Part shown: piece after piece, positions 1 to 8,639 of the stretch
How the letters are laid out: each line of letters starts with the position of its first letter
Position numbering within the stretch: the stretch's first letter is position 1
Assembly: GCF_002844375.1 (NCBI RefSeq)
Contig: NZ_CP024199.1
Location: 4,318,001 to 4,382,000, forward strand
Direction of reading: 5' to 3'
Source of the DNA: Thalassospira marina
Lineage (GTDB): Bacteria > Pseudomonadota > Alphaproteobacteria > Rhodospirillales > Thalassospiraceae
Length of the DNA: 64,000 bases
Notes under the pieces: model-generated
What the model saw: the letters and a program-made list of their open reading frames with translations, nothing else
Databases searched by the model: none
What the model was told of the DNA's origin: nothing
Position numbers and translations under genes: made by a program

Positions 1-497
1 TCCAGATAGACCAGTGCCAGAAGGTCGGAATCCAAAAGCGCGCCGTGCAGCGTACGGTTCGAGTTATCAATTTTAAAACGGCGGCACAGGGCATCAAGAC
101 TTACCGGTGATCCGGGAAATTTTTTGCGCGCTATCTGCACCGTATCAATCGCACGGTCATTGGCGATCAATGGTTTGTTAAGCCAGCCCAGTTCCGCGTT
201 CAAAAATTTCATATCGAACGCGGCATTGTGAATCACCAGCTTGGAATCAGTTCCAATAAAAGCCAGGAAATCATCGACCACTTCGGCAAAGACCGGCTGT
301 TTTGCCAGAAATTCATCACCCAGGCCGTGCACGTCAAAGGCCTCTTTGGGCATCGACCGCTGCGGATTGATATATTGATGATACTGCTTGCCGGTCGGCA
401 TGTGATTGACCAGTTCGATACAGCCGATTTCAACCAGCCGATGGTCGGCATAGGGGTCAAGGCCAGTGGTTTCCGTATCGAGAACGATTTCACGCAT
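1..497 (-). CDS. dnaQ: DNA polymerase III epsilon subunit, 3'-5' exonuclease (partial, C-terminus off the left edge)
   Basis: Proofreading exonuclease of the replicative polymerase. About 165 residues are visible, starting at the ATG at 497. The DEDDh motifs are all present: ExoI Asp7-Thr-Glu9 in VLDTETTGLDP, ExoII around HNAAFD (Asp95), and ExoIII His151/Asp156 in LHGALLDSDLLA. The protein runs off the window, so the C-terminal region that binds the alpha subunit cannot be seen; family members are about 230 residues long. It lies 10 bp downstream of coaE and is probably the last gene of the leftward ppsR-maf-aroE-coaE-dnaQ series on one side of the putative origin. Confidence 0.95.
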   Translation of the reverse strand, partial: MREIVLDTETTGLDPYADHRLVEIGCIELVNHMPTGKQYHQYINPQRSMPKEAFDVHGLGDEFLAKQPVFAEVVDDFLAFIGTDSKLVIHNAAFDMKFLNAELGWLNKPLIANDRAIDTVQIARKKFPGSPVSLDALCRRFKIDNSNRTLHGALLDSDLLALVYL

Positions 498-507
498 GGC
501 AGGTCCG

Positions 508-1101
508 TTAATTCCGATGTGTCAGTTCGCTGATAATGGACTGAATGACTCTAAATGTCACCGCACGTCCAAGCCCGGTTGGAATAATAAAATCGGCTTT
601 CCGCCGTTTTTCCCGATCAGGCATCTGTTTTTTAAGGATTTCGGCAAATTTCTGCGGGCTCATGCCCGGGCGTCTCATCACCCGCTGCTTTTGAATAAAG
701 GCCGGGGCCGATACCACCGCAACATTATCACACTGCTTTTGCCCGTCGGTTTCAAACAGCAATGGAATATCAAGAACCACCAGGGCAAAGCCTGCCCGTT
801 GGCAATTGCGGATAAAATCGTTTCGTGCCGCCCGGATCAGGGGGTGCAAAATGCCTTCCAACGCCTTTAGTGCTGCCGGATCACCAAAAACCCGCGCGCC
901 CAGTAATTGGCGGTCAATTTTGCCATCCACAATCACATCAGGGAAAAGTGTAGCAATATCGGCAAAGGCCGCCCCGTCAGGCTTCGTCAGGCGATGGGCA
1001 TTTGCATCAGCATCATAAACCGGCACACCAAGATGGCGAAACATGCCCGCCGCCGTTGATTTACCCATGCCAATAGACCCGGTAAGACCCAGAATTTCCA
1101 T
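508..1101 (-). CDS. coaE: Dephospho-CoA kinase
   Basis: Catalyses the last step of coenzyme A synthesis, ATP-dependent phosphorylation of the 3'-OH of dephospho-CoA in the cytosol. The 197-residue protein has the family's usual length and opens with the P-loop GSIGMGKST at residues 8-16. The conserved DxD-type segment (VYDADANAHRLT) follows near residues 28-39, and the LLFETDG region lies in the lid/CoA domain. It is 20 bp from aroE and 10 bp from dnaQ in the same direction, so it is probably cotranscribed. coaBC, which makes the upstream intermediate, is also in this window at 45 kb. Confidence 0.96.
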   Translation of the reverse strand: MEILGLTGSIGMGKSTAAGMFRHLGVPVYDADANAHRLTKPDGAAFADIATLFPDVIVDGKIDRQLLGARVFGDPAALKALEGILHPLIRAARNDFIRNCQRAGFALVVLDIPLLFETDGQKQCDNVAVVSAPAFIQKQRVMRRPGMSPQKFAEILKKQMPDREKRRKADFIIPTGLGRAVTFRVIQSIISELTHRN

Positions 1102-1121
1102 TTACGAAAATCCCATCATTC

Positions 1122-1994
1122 CTACGATGTGCCCAAAACGAAATCGCGCAATTCGGGTGTTACCACCGGGTCAATGCCAAACCAGCAATGAAATCCCGGT
1201 CGTGCCTGATGCAAAAGCATACCCAAACCATCAACAACAGGATTTCCGCGGCCTTCGGCCTGGGCCAAAAGCCCGGTCTTAAGCGGTGCATAAACGATAT
1301 CGGTAACAATCGCCTGCTTGGCCAAACCGGCAAGGTCAATTTCCAATGGCGGCTGCCCCACCATACCAAGACTGGTGGTATTGACCAACAATGCTGCATC
1401 TTCCAGGCAATGATCAATCCGATCCCACTCAACAACAGTAATTCGGGGATCGTTAATTTCATCGGCCAGGGCATCGGCACGGGCCTTTGTGCGGTTTAAC
1501 AGGCGAATTTCCGGGCAGTTTTCATCCAGTAGCGACACGATAATCGCCCGACAAGCCCCACCCGCACCCAAAACAATGGCTGGCCCGCGGGCAAAATCAA
1601 TATCCGGTGCGTTCTGGCGCAAATTTTCGATAAACCCAAACCCGTCGGTATTATCGCCCAGGATTTTGCCATCATCGGCAAATGTCACGGTATTGACCGC
1701 ACCAATGCGCTGCGCACGATCACTCAATTCATCACAAACATCAAAAACGGCCTGTTTATGCGGGATCGTCACATTCACACCGGCAAAGCCCAGATCGCGC
1801 AAGGATTTAACGGCAGATGCAAAATTTTCAGGGGCAACTGGCAAAGGCATATAGGTGCCATCAATCCCATATTTCGCCAGCCAGTACCCCTGCAGACGCG
1901 GCGATTTGGAATGGGCAACCGGCCAGCCCATCACCCCGGCCAGGCGCGATGTCCCCGATAATGTCTGAAGGCGATCTGAATTGCTGAAATCCAT
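1122..1994 (-). CDS. aroE: Shikimate dehydrogenase (NADP+)
   Basis: Reduces 3-dehydroshikimate to shikimate in the aromatic amino acid pathway. From the chosen ATG at 1994 the protein is 290 residues. The shikimate-binding SKSPRLQ segment near residue 29, the catalytic Lys in TIPHKQ, the conserved Asp in NTDGFGF, the NADP glycine loop GAGGACRA and the C-terminal GLGMLLHQA are all visible. The frame stays open to a TTG at 2024, but the ten added residues match nothing in the family, so the first ATG is preferred although no strong Shine-Dalgarno is seen. It lies between maf and coaE in one leftward series. Confidence 0.95.
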   Translation of the reverse strand: MDFSNSDRLQTLSGTSRLAGVMGWPVAHSKSPRLQGYWLAKYGIDGTYMPLPVAPENFASAVKSLRDLGFAGVNVTIPHKQAVFDVCDELSDRAQRIGAVNTVTFADDGKILGDNTDGFGFIENLRQNAPDIDFARGPAIVLGAGGACRAIIVSLLDENCPEIRLLNRTKARADALADEINDPRITVVEWDRIDHCLEDAALLVNTTSLGMVGQPPLEIDLAGLAKQAIVTDIVYAPLKTGLLAQAEGRGNPVVDGLGMLLHQARPGFHCWFGIDPVVTPELRDFVLGTS

Positions 1995-2051
1995 CTGAAA
2001 TCCGTATGTCGCAGGCAATATCAATATAAGGTATGGAATCCACGGCCCAAA

Positions 2052-2648
2052 TCAGGCCTGCAGAACACCATGATCACGTAAAAAACCAATCAGGGGTAAA
2101 AGCGGCATGCCCAAAACCGTGAAATAATCGCCTTTTACTTCGGTAAAAAGCTGCGCGCCCAAACCTTCCAGCTGATAGCCACCTACGCAGTGAAAAATTT
2201 CCTCGCCTGCCTGGTCCAAATACCATTCCAGCCATTCATCGCTGAAATTGCGCATGGTCAAATGGGCGGTATCGATTTTACCCCAAATACGCGACCCTTC
2301 CTTGTAAACCACCGCTGCCGACACAAGCTGGTGGCGTTTTCCCCGCAATGCCTGAAGCTGCGCGCGGGTCTGGTCGCGGTCCTGGGGTTTATCAAACCAG
2401 ATACCATTGCATTCCAGCATCTGGTCAGCCGCAATCACAATGGCATCGGGCCGCTGGCGATACATACGCAGGGCTTTCATTTCTGCCAGGGTTTCGGCCG
2501 CTTCCATTGCCGATGCCCCTTCAGCCTTCATGGCCTGTTTGTAACCGTCCTCATCAATCATCGAAGCCACGGCTTCACAATCAACACCGGCATTTTGCAG
2601 CATCATCAAACGGGCCTTGCTGCCAGATGCCAAAACAAGACGGTTCAT
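2052..2648 (-). CDS. maf: Maf-family nucleotide pyrophosphatase
   Basis: Maf proteins hydrolyse non-canonical or modified nucleoside triphosphates to monophosphates (house-cleaning) and have been linked to division control. The 198-residue protein begins with the typical LVLASGSKARLMML, a variant of the ASxSPRR signature. It contains the catalytic Asp region IVIAADQMLE and the downstream DKPQ and LRGKRHQL segments. Its start overlaps the ppsR stop by 4 bp, which implies translational coupling. The subtype (dTTP/UTP or m7GTP specific) cannot be assigned from sequence by eye. Confidence 0.92.
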   Translation of the reverse strand: MNRLVLASGSKARLMMLQNAGVDCEAVASMIDEDGYKQAMKAEGASAMEAAETLAEMKALRMYRQRPDAIVIAADQMLECNGIWFDKPQDRDQTRAQLQALRGKRHQLVSAAVVYKEGSRIWGKIDTAHLTMRNFSDEWLEWYLDQAGEEIFHCVGGYQLEGLGAQLFTEVKGDYFTVLGMPLLPLIGFLRDHGVLQA

Positions 2649-3475
2649 TCATTTTCCTCCCGACGGTCATGCAGGGTCGCCATAATCATGGCTGCGGTTT
2701 CTTCAATCGATCTACGGGTGACATTGATAATTTTCCAGTTGCGCTGCGTAAAGTAGCGTCTTGCCTGAAAAACCTCTGCCCGGACGGCAACCGGATCAAC
2801 ATAGTCTCCCCCCTCACCGCGCTCGATCTGGCGTAACCGGTTTTTACGAATGGAAACAAGCTGATCCACATCCTTGATCAGGCCAATGATCAGCGGCTTT
2901 TTTAATTGGTCAAGCTCCGGCGGCAACGGGCATCCCGGAACAAAGGGAATATTGGCGGTTTTGATCCCGCGATTGGCGAGATAAACCGATGTTGGTGTTT
3001 TTGACGTACGTGAAACACCAACAATCACCACATCAGCATCTTCCAGGTCCCAGGTCGCCTGCCCGTCATCATGGCTAAGGGCATAATCAATCGCTTCGAT
3101 CCGATTGAAATAATCCTCGTCCATTTTGTGAAGTGCACCAATCCGCCCGTGCGACTGCTGGCCCAGATAACCAGCCATCATGGTGATGGTCGTATCCAGC
3201 ACATGGCTGTGCGGCACCTGCATGCGCCGGCACCCTTCTTCAAGCTTGCGACGGATCTCGCTGTTAAACACCGTATAAAGAACAATCCCCGGATGACGTT
3301 CAATATCGGCCAGAACACGGGCAAGCTGGGCATCGGTGCGGATCAGCGGCCATACATGTTCATGGGCCTGAACATCGGGAAACTGGGCAACACAGGCGCG
3401 CGCAACGCCGTCCACTGTTTCACCGGTTGAATCCGAAACAAGGTGCAGATGAAAAATGCTGGTCTTGTCGTTCAT
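2645..3475 (-). CDS. ppsR: PEP synthase / pyruvate phosphate dikinase regulatory protein (DUF299, kinase/pyrophosphorylase)
   Basis: Bifunctional ADP-dependent kinase and Pi-dependent pyrophosphorylase that switches PEP synthase or PPDK off and on by phosphorylating a Thr. The 276-residue length is normal. The start FHLHLVSDSTGETV and the P-loop-like GVSRTSKTPTS near residues 152-162 are the family signatures. It is the first gene leftward from the putative oriC and is coupled to maf by a 4-bp overlap. Any promoter must lie within the origin region, so its transcription could be influenced by DnaA binding; that is inference. Confidence 0.94.
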   Translation of the reverse strand: MNDKTSIFHLHLVSDSTGETVDGVARACVAQFPDVQAHEHVWPLIRTDAQLARVLADIERHPGIVLYTVFNSEIRRKLEEGCRRMQVPHSHVLDTTITMMAGYLGQQSHGRIGALHKMDEDYFNRIEAIDYALSHDDGQATWDLEDADVVIVGVSRTSKTPTSVYLANRGIKTANIPFVPGCPLPPELDQLKKPLIIGLIKDVDQLVSIRKNRLRQIERGEGGDYVDPVAVRAEVFQARRYFTQRNWKIINVTRRSIEETAAMIMATLHDRREENE

Positions 3476-4005
3476 ATCTGCTCCATCACGAATGCCTGTT
3501 TTTTACGCAGTTTTTTAAGCACGTTTGCCTGAGTCGGAGTCGGGCCTGTGGATAAATGTGCATAACGGGTGCGACTCCGGCAAAATTCATCAGACGAATT
3601 TTATCCCAAGCCCTTTACAAAATTCCTCAAATCAATTGTCCCGCTATGGATAACCGGAAAATTTGTCCCGTGATAGCAGGGATAACGGGCACAAAACCAG
3701 TTTATTCCCCATTATCCACATTATTCAAAATCGTCTTTTCCCAAGGCAGAGTCTCAGAGTCGTTCGGAGTCGTCCCCAGTTTTCCCCAAGATCGATTGCG
3801 ACGGATCAAATTATCCGAGTCGGAATGTGGATAAGATGTGAACCAAATTTAATCCCGGTTATCCACAGGATACCACTAACAAACAACATCCTTTTTTCTT
3901 TAAAAGTGTTTTGTTAGGAGAACGGTGGAAAAACGGCCTGGATAGGTCACAGCCCATCTCGGGCACCGTGGACCGGGGATCAAAAAACAGGAACTGGACA
4001 AATAT
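3476..4005. other. oriC: Putative chromosomal origin of replication (oriC) between ppsR and hemE
   Basis: A gene-free 530-bp segment with four perfect DnaA boxes (TTATCCACA): 3547-3555 (-), 3712-3720 (+), 3826-3834 (-) and 3859-3867 (+). One-mismatch boxes lie at 3645-3653 (-) and 3721-3729 (+), and weaker ones near 3601 and 3811. The AT-rich stretch 3868-3917 next to hemE is bracketed by inverted CTAACAAA/TTTGTTAG (3876-3883, 3910-3917) and could be the unwinding element. Alphaproteobacterial origins are known beside hemE, as in Caulobacter. Short open frames inside are spurious. No clear CtrA site was seen. Confidence 0.85.
3531..3822. repeat. Cluster of seven GANTC (CcrM) sites, six of them within the hexamer GAGTCG
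   Basis: GAGTC/GACTC occurs at 3531, 3537, 3573 (reverse), 3749, 3757, 3767 and 3817. All but the 3749 copy extend to GAGTCG, and two are back to back at 3531-3542. By chance a GANTC site is expected about once per 256 bp, and genomes that use CcrM often have fewer. GANTC is the site methylated by the alphaproteobacterial cell-cycle methyltransferase CcrM, so the cluster interleaved with DnaA boxes suggests methylation-sensitive control of initiation. Confidence 0.75.
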
Positions 4006-5043
4006 ATGCCTAACCAAAAGAAGCTGTTTCTGCGTGCGTTAGCCGGTGAAACCCTGCCAACCCCGCCCATCTGGCTTATGCGCCAGGCAGGTCGCTATCT
4101 TCCGGAATATCGTGCCACACGGGCTGAGGCCGGTTCGTTCCTTGATCTTTGTTATAACCCCGATCTGGCTTGCGAAGTAACACTGCAGCCACTGCGCCGG
4201 TATGATTTTGATGCCGCAATTCTATTTTCCGACATTCTCGTCATTCCGCAGGCGCTAGGGCAGCATTTGGCATTCAAGCAGGGTGAAGGCCCCCAGCTTG
4301 ATCCCATACGCGATGAAGCAGGCCTTTCACGGCTTAATATCGATAAAATTCACGATGTGCTGGCACCGGTTTATGAAACCGTCAGCAAACTTTCTTCTGC
4401 CATTCCTGACCATACAGCCCTGATTGGCTTTGCCGGTGCCCCCTGGACGGTGGCGACTTATATGGTTGAAGGCAAAGGCAGCAAGGATTTTGCCAATATC
4501 CGCCGTTTTGCCTATGGCGATCCGGCCGGTTTTTCAAAACTGATCGATATTCTGGTTGAAGCCACAACCCAGTATCTGCTTGCCCAGATCAAGGCAGGTG
4601 CAGAAACCATTCAGCTTTTTGAAACCTGGGGCGGTGTTTTGTCCGAAAACGGGTTCCATCGCTGGGTTATCGAACCAACCCGTAAGATTGTTGCCAATAT
4701 CAAGGCTGTGCACCCGGATATGCCGATCATTGGCTTTCCAAGGGGTGCGGGTTTGCACCTGATGGATTTCAAAAATCTGACGGGTGTAGATGCAGTTGGT
4801 TTGGATAGTGGCGTTCCCCTGAAATGGGTTGCCGAAAATCTGCAAAAGCTTGGTCCGGTCCAGGGTAATCTTGATCCGATGTATCTGATCACCGGTGGTG
4901 ATGAAATGCTGGCCGAAGCCCGGCGCATTCTTGATATGCTTGGCAAGGGGCCGTTCATTTTCAATCTTGGTCACGGGATTACGCCGGAAACCTCCCCTGA
5001 AAATGTCGGGAAATTGGTGGAATTCATTCGTCGCGGCGAATGA
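4006..5043 (+). CDS. hemE: Uroporphyrinogen III decarboxylase
   Basis: Converts uroporphyrinogen III to coproporphyrinogen III in haem synthesis; cytosolic and cofactor-free. The 345-residue protein is full length. The signature PPIWLMRQAGRYLPEYR lies at residues 19-35, and the catalytic Asp is in ILFSDILVIPQALG. The second signature IGFAGAPWTVATYMVEG and the C-terminal FNLGHGITPET are also present. It is the first rightward gene after the origin and is followed by hemH and hemJ. A downstream rho, often found in this neighbourhood, is not here. Confidence 0.97.
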   Translation: MPNQKKLFLRALAGETLPTPPIWLMRQAGRYLPEYRATRAEAGSFLDLCYNPDLACEVTLQPLRRYDFDAAILFSDILVIPQALGQHLAFKQGEGPQLDPIRDEAGLSRLNIDKIHDVLAPVYETVSKLSSAIPDHTALIGFAGAPWTVATYMVEGKGSKDFANIRRFAYGDPAGFSKLIDILVEATTQYLLAQIKAGAETIQLFETWGGVLSENGFHRWVIEPTRKIVANIKAVHPDMPIIGFPRGAGLHLMDFKNLTGVDAVGLDSGVPLKWVAENLQKLGPVQGNLDPMYLITGGDEMLAEARRILDMLGKGPFIFNLGHGITPETSPENVGKLVEFIRRGE

Positions 5044-5209
5044 ATTCTTCAATCAATGAAATCCATCGGAAAAATCAATTCGTAATGAAACGCAACTTCA
5101 TTGCTTAATTGAGAGTTCCTGTCATCCTGTGCGCAGGAACAAAGCGGATTTTTTGATTTACGGCCAATCGTGCATTTCGTTTCGGCGAAGTGTCAGAAGG
5201 ATAGTGTCT

Positions 5210-6304
5210 ATGCCTGATCAAGTTCGAAAAAAACGTGCCATCATCCTGTTTAACCTTGGTGGTCCGGACGGCCCTGAAGCCGTAAAACCGTTTTTGTTCA
5301 ATCTGTTTAATGATCCGGCCATTATCAGCCTGCCCAATCCGTTCCGGTTTTTGCTGGCAAAGCTGATTTCATCGCGGCGTGAACCGGTCGCCCAGGAGAT
5401 TTATGCCCATCTTGGCGGGAAATCCCCGCTTCTGGAACTGACCCAGGATCAGGCCAATGCCCTGGAAACCAGCCTGAACGATCTTGATGATGGTTTTGAC
5501 AATCGCTGTTTCATTGCCATGCGCTACTGGAAGCCTTTTGCCGATGAAACAGCCCGTGCGGTAAAGGCCTGGGGCGCAGATGAAATGATTCTGCTGCCGC
5601 TTTATCCGCAATTTTCAACTACAACAAGCGGATCATCGGTCAAGGACTGGAAACGGGCCTGTCGCGATGCGGGTTTGACGGTTCCGATGAAAACGGCCTG
5701 TTGTTATCCGACCAATGCCGGCTTTGTTAATGCCACGGCCGATATGGTTCGCGAAGGGTATGAAAAGGCGCAGGCTGAAAACAAGGGTGCCCCGCGCCTG
5801 CTATTTTCGGCCCACGGTGTGCCCAAGGCCGTGATTACCAAACGTAATGATCCTTACCAGTCGCAAATTGAAAAATCCGCCCAGGCGGTGGTTGATCAAT
5901 TGGCAATTCCAGGTCTGGACTGGCTTGTCAGCTATCAAAGCCGGGTTGGTCCGATGGAATGGATCGGACCATCAACCGAAGATGAAATCAAACGTGCCGG
6001 TCAGGATGGCGTTCCTTTGGTTATTGTGCCCATCGCATTTGTAACCGAACATTCCGAAACTCTGGTCGAGCTGGATATCGAATATCGCGAAATTGCCGAT
6101 CATTTGAATATCCCGGTTTACGAACGCGTCAGAACCGTATGTTCGCATCCCAAATTTATTGCCGGTCTCGTGAATGTGATACATGACACACAAACAGCAC
6201 TCGACGCGCATGGTGTGGACAGCGATAGTGCCCAGACCCGTGGCTGGTGGTGCCCGGATGATCATGTATGCGCAACAGCCAAACAGCCAGGTGCCGCGCA
6301 GTGA
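5210..6304 (+). CDS. hemH: Ferrochelatase
   Basis: Inserts Fe2+ into protoporphyrin IX, the final haem step, at the inner face of the membrane. The start at ATG 5210 (MPDQVRKKRA) is chosen because AGAAGG lies about 9 bp upstream and the family begins at the following ILFNLGGPDGPEAV. The frame is open to 5129 but that extension is unlike ferrochelatases. The 364-residue protein shows the catalytic His in SAHGVP, YQSRVGPMEWIGPSTEDEI and the C-terminal CSHPKF. The tail has two cysteines (WWCPDDHVC); whether they ligate a [2Fe-2S] cluster, as in some alphaproteobacterial enzymes, is unknown. Confidence 0.96.
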   Translation: MPDQVRKKRAIILFNLGGPDGPEAVKPFLFNLFNDPAIISLPNPFRFLLAKLISSRREPVAQEIYAHLGGKSPLLELTQDQANALETSLNDLDDGFDNRCFIAMRYWKPFADETARAVKAWGADEMILLPLYPQFSTTTSGSSVKDWKRACRDAGLTVPMKTACCYPTNAGFVNATADMVREGYEKAQAENKGAPRLLFSAHGVPKAVITKRNDPYQSQIEKSAQAVVDQLAIPGLDWLVSYQSRVGPMEWIGPSTEDEIKRAGQDGVPLVIVPIAFVTEHSETLVELDIEYREIADHLNIPVYERVRTVCSHPKFIAGLVNVIHDTQTALDAHGVDSDSAQTRGWWCPDDHVCATAKQPGAAQ

Positions 6305-6339
6305 TCTGCCTGCTTTAAAAAATCAAAACCGAGAGATCG

Positions 6340-6768
6340 ATGGATTTATATAGCATTATCAAATCACTGCACGTGATCAGCGTTATCGCCTGGATGGCAG
6401 GTATGCTTTATCTGCCGCGTTTATATGTTTATCATTGTGACGTTGCACCGGGCTCGGAAGCCGATGAAAAATTCAAGGTGATGGAACGTCGCCTGCTGCG
6501 CGCGATTATGAATCCGGCCATGATCGCCACCTGGATTTTCGGCGGATATTTGATCAGCGCGACCGGTGCCATGACACAGGGCTGGTTTCACGTGAAACTT
6601 CTGTGTGTGGTGCTGATGACGATTGCCCATATGATGCTGTCAAAATATCGCCGGGCGTTCGAGGCAGGTGCCAATACCAAATCGGCAAAATTCTATCGTA
6701 TCCTGAATGAAGTGCCGACAATCCTGATGATTATCATCGTCTTCATGGTCATCAGCAAACCATTCTGA
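6340..6768 (+). CDS. hemJ: Protoporphyrinogen IX oxidase HemJ (UPF0093 membrane protein)
   Basis: Oxidises protoporphyrinogen IX to protoporphyrin IX in bacteria that lack HemG/HemY. The 142-residue protein has four hydrophobic helices; the conserved haem-ligand His is in LHVISVIAWMAGMLYLPRLYVYH. GAGAGATCG just upstream is a good ribosome site. It sits 35 bp after hemH, which is the enzyme that uses its product, and the three haem genes end at the hairpin terminator at 6804-6835. Confidence 0.94.
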   Translation: MDLYSIIKSLHVISVIAWMAGMLYLPRLYVYHCDVAPGSEADEKFKVMERRLLRAIMNPAMIATWIFGGYLISATGAMTQGWFHVKLLCVVLMTIAHMMLSKYRRAFEAGANTKSAKFYRILNEVPTILMIIIVFMVISKPF

Positions 6769-6803
6769 TTTTGAATTTTGCGCCTTGTTGAATGTTAAAA
6801 TGC

Positions 6804-6835
6804 AAAAAACCCCGCTTTTGAAGCGGGGTTTTTAC
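6804..6835. terminator. Bidirectional intrinsic terminator between hemJ and secB
   Basis: The stem AAAAACCCCGCTT / AAGCGGGGTTTTT closes on a 3-nt loop and carries an A-run on the left and a T-run on the right. It can therefore stop both the rightward hem transcript and the leftward secB transcript. Confidence 0.92.
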
Positions 6836-6872
6836 GTATCAGGGTATTTTCCTGTTATCTAAATCAGGAAAA

Positions 6873-7367
6873 TCAGGCGTTCCCGGCCGGGGTGCTTTCG
6901 GCTGCCTGCGCATATTTCTTGCGAAACAGATCGGCAAAATCGATCGGGTGCATCATCAGCGGCGGGAAGCCGCCATCTGCGGTCAGATCGCCAATGATCT
7001 TGCGAGCATAGGGGAACAGCAGGCGCGGGACTTCGATCAGAAGAACCGGCAGGCGGTGTTCATCGGGAACATTCAGGGTAACAACGGCGCCATATTGCAG
7101 TTCGGCAATGAAGGCGACCTTTTCGGCAACTTCTGCCTGAACGTCAATTTTCAGAACCACTTCATGCAGGCGCTGGTCTTCGGTCGTGCGGGCCTGTACA
7201 TCAACGTCGATGTTGATTTTCGGCTGCTGTTGCAGGGCAACGCTTTCCGGCGCATTCGGATTTTCGAACGACAAATCCTTGATATACTGGGCATGAATGG
7301 TGATCGGATTGCCAGCCTGCTGTTGTGCTGCTTCCGCGCCTTCTGCACCGGTGGTATTTTCAGCCAT
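6873..7367 (-). CDS. secB: Protein-export chaperone SecB
   Basis: Tetrameric cytosolic chaperone that keeps precursors unfolded and delivers them to SecA. The 164-residue protein has the usual length for alphaproteobacteria. The first 20 residues are an Ala/Gln-rich tail, then IHAQYIKDLSFENPNAPES opens the core; LLFPYARKIIGDLTADGGFPPLMMHPIDF is the conserved C-terminal half. It is a single gene converging on hemJ. Near-identical synteny with fxsA and the Tim44-domain gene is common in the order, as recalled. Confidence 0.97.
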   Translation of the reverse strand: MAENTTGAEGAEAAQQQAGNPITIHAQYIKDLSFENPNAPESVALQQQPKINIDVDVQARTTEDQRLHEVVLKIDVQAEVAEKVAFIAELQYGAVVTLNVPDEHRLPVLLIEVPRLLFPYARKIIGDLTADGGFPPLMMHPIDFADLFRKKYAQAAESTPAGNA

Positions 7368-7737
7368 TAAAAGATAACTCCCTAAGATCTTGGAATTCGG
7401 TCAGGAAAAAGCCGTTCATTTCTGATCATACGAGATACGAGATACCGGCATTTCGGACTTCCCTCCCAGATATCTCGGAACCCGTCGCGAAACCGGCTTA
7501 TTTCTGACACCAAAAGGTGCGGCCCCCGACTGGGCACCGCGAAAAATAACGCCTGATGGCCTAGCATGTCTGGAACAGACGGGCAAGATCAAGGCGTGGG
7601 CAAAGAAGTTTTTGCACCTTTTCTGCCATTTATCACCAACAGATTTGCATCCGTTTTCCAGTACGAATCAGCGATGATTAATGGTTTTGAAGCTGGTTTT
7701 TTTCGGGCTTTGGCAGGTTGCGGATTTTAAAAAGCAA
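7368..7737. other. Intergenic region upstream of secB with a short tandem repeat
   Basis: No gene is supported here. It must contain the leftward secB promoter. A 7-bp unit ATACGAG is repeated at 7428-7441, with a partial third unit, about 60 bp upstream of the secB start. A palindromic AGATATCT sits near 7469. Their role is unknown. Confidence 0.4.
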
Positions 7738-7762
7738 AAGGCCGGGCATATGACCCGGCCTT
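7738..7762 (-). terminator. Intrinsic terminator of fxsA
   Basis: The stem AAGGCCGGG / CCCGGCCTT encloses a 7-nt loop. Read leftward it is followed by a T-rich run (TTTGCTTTTT), about 50 bp after the fxsA stop. Confidence 0.85.
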
Positions 7763-7810
7763 AGAAATCGTTTTGTTCGGTTTTCTGCGTTTGGTCCGCT
7801 GGGATTATCC

Positions 7811-8392
7811 CTAATCCCTTGGCGGTAGATTGCGGTTTTGATCATCCTGGTCAGGTGGGGTTCCACCGGCATTGCCATTTCGCTGATCAAGGTCTTCATA
7901 ATCGCCATCAATGATCGGGCCGCTGCTGCCACGGCGCTGCCCGCCCGATGATGTGCTGCCAGTACCAAACGGGTTTCCGCCCGGGCGATAGCTGCTTTGG
8001 CGGGAATTGGCGCCAAAGGACATGCGCATTTTGCCCGATTTCATCAATTTTAGGATCACACCTGCGCCAATCACCCGGCGCAGCGGTGGGATCAGCAGTA
8101 AAAAGCCCATCGTGTCGGTTACAAAACCCGGTGTCAGCAGCAGGATACCGGCAATCAGGATACAGACACCGTCAAAGAGCGGACCTAGCGGCATTTCGCC
8201 GCGATCAAGTTCCTGCTGGGCACGGGCAAGGGTTTGCAGGCCTTGGACCCGCATGATCGATGTGCCAAGAATTGCCGTTAAAATGACAATCGCAATGGTT
8301 GGCCACAAACCAATCAGTTCTCCAGCCTGAATAAAAACCGCGATTTCAACGATTGGCATGACGACAAAAATGCCAAAAAGAATAAAGCCCAT
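7811..8392 (-). CDS. fxsA: FxsA-family membrane protein
   Basis: FxsA is a cytoplasmic-membrane protein first noted for suppressing F exclusion of phage T7 when overproduced; its normal role is not established. The 193-residue protein opens with two hydrophobic helices (MGFILFGIFVVMPIVEIAVFIQ, then GLWPTIAIVILTAIL). It has the family run GTSIMRVQGLQTL and a third/fourth helix pair (VCILIAGILLLTPGFVTDTMGFLLLIPPLR). The C-terminal 60 residues are polar, Gly/Asn/Asp rich and probably disordered. It is divergent from the Tim44-domain gene. Confidence 0.9.
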   Translation of the reverse strand: MGFILFGIFVVMPIVEIAVFIQAGELIGLWPTIAIVILTAILGTSIMRVQGLQTLARAQQELDRGEMPLGPLFDGVCILIAGILLLTPGFVTDTMGFLLLIPPLRRVIGAGVILKLMKSGKMRMSFGANSRQSSYRPGGNPFGTGSTSSGGQRRGSSGPIIDGDYEDLDQRNGNAGGTPPDQDDQNRNLPPRD

Positions 8393-8639
8393 AATTGCTC
8401 CGTCTGGCGCTGGCTATTTGTAAATAAACAGAAGGCGTAATAGCAGGCCGTTCTGTATCAAATGCTCTCAAGCTGCTGCGATACCGACATAACTGGACAA
8501 AAATGCGGCATCGCGCCAGCAATCTGATGTTGTTTTAGCACGTTTGTCGATGTTCTGGTGAAGTTGATCACATTTTTCCTGGTTCGATAGTTGCCCTTGC
8601 ATTCAGATAAGGTCATACCATTTCACGAACACAGGCTGT

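Noticed and set aside
3556..3834. Short frames inside the origin region
   Set aside because: They overlap DnaA boxes and GANTC sites and have no coding character.
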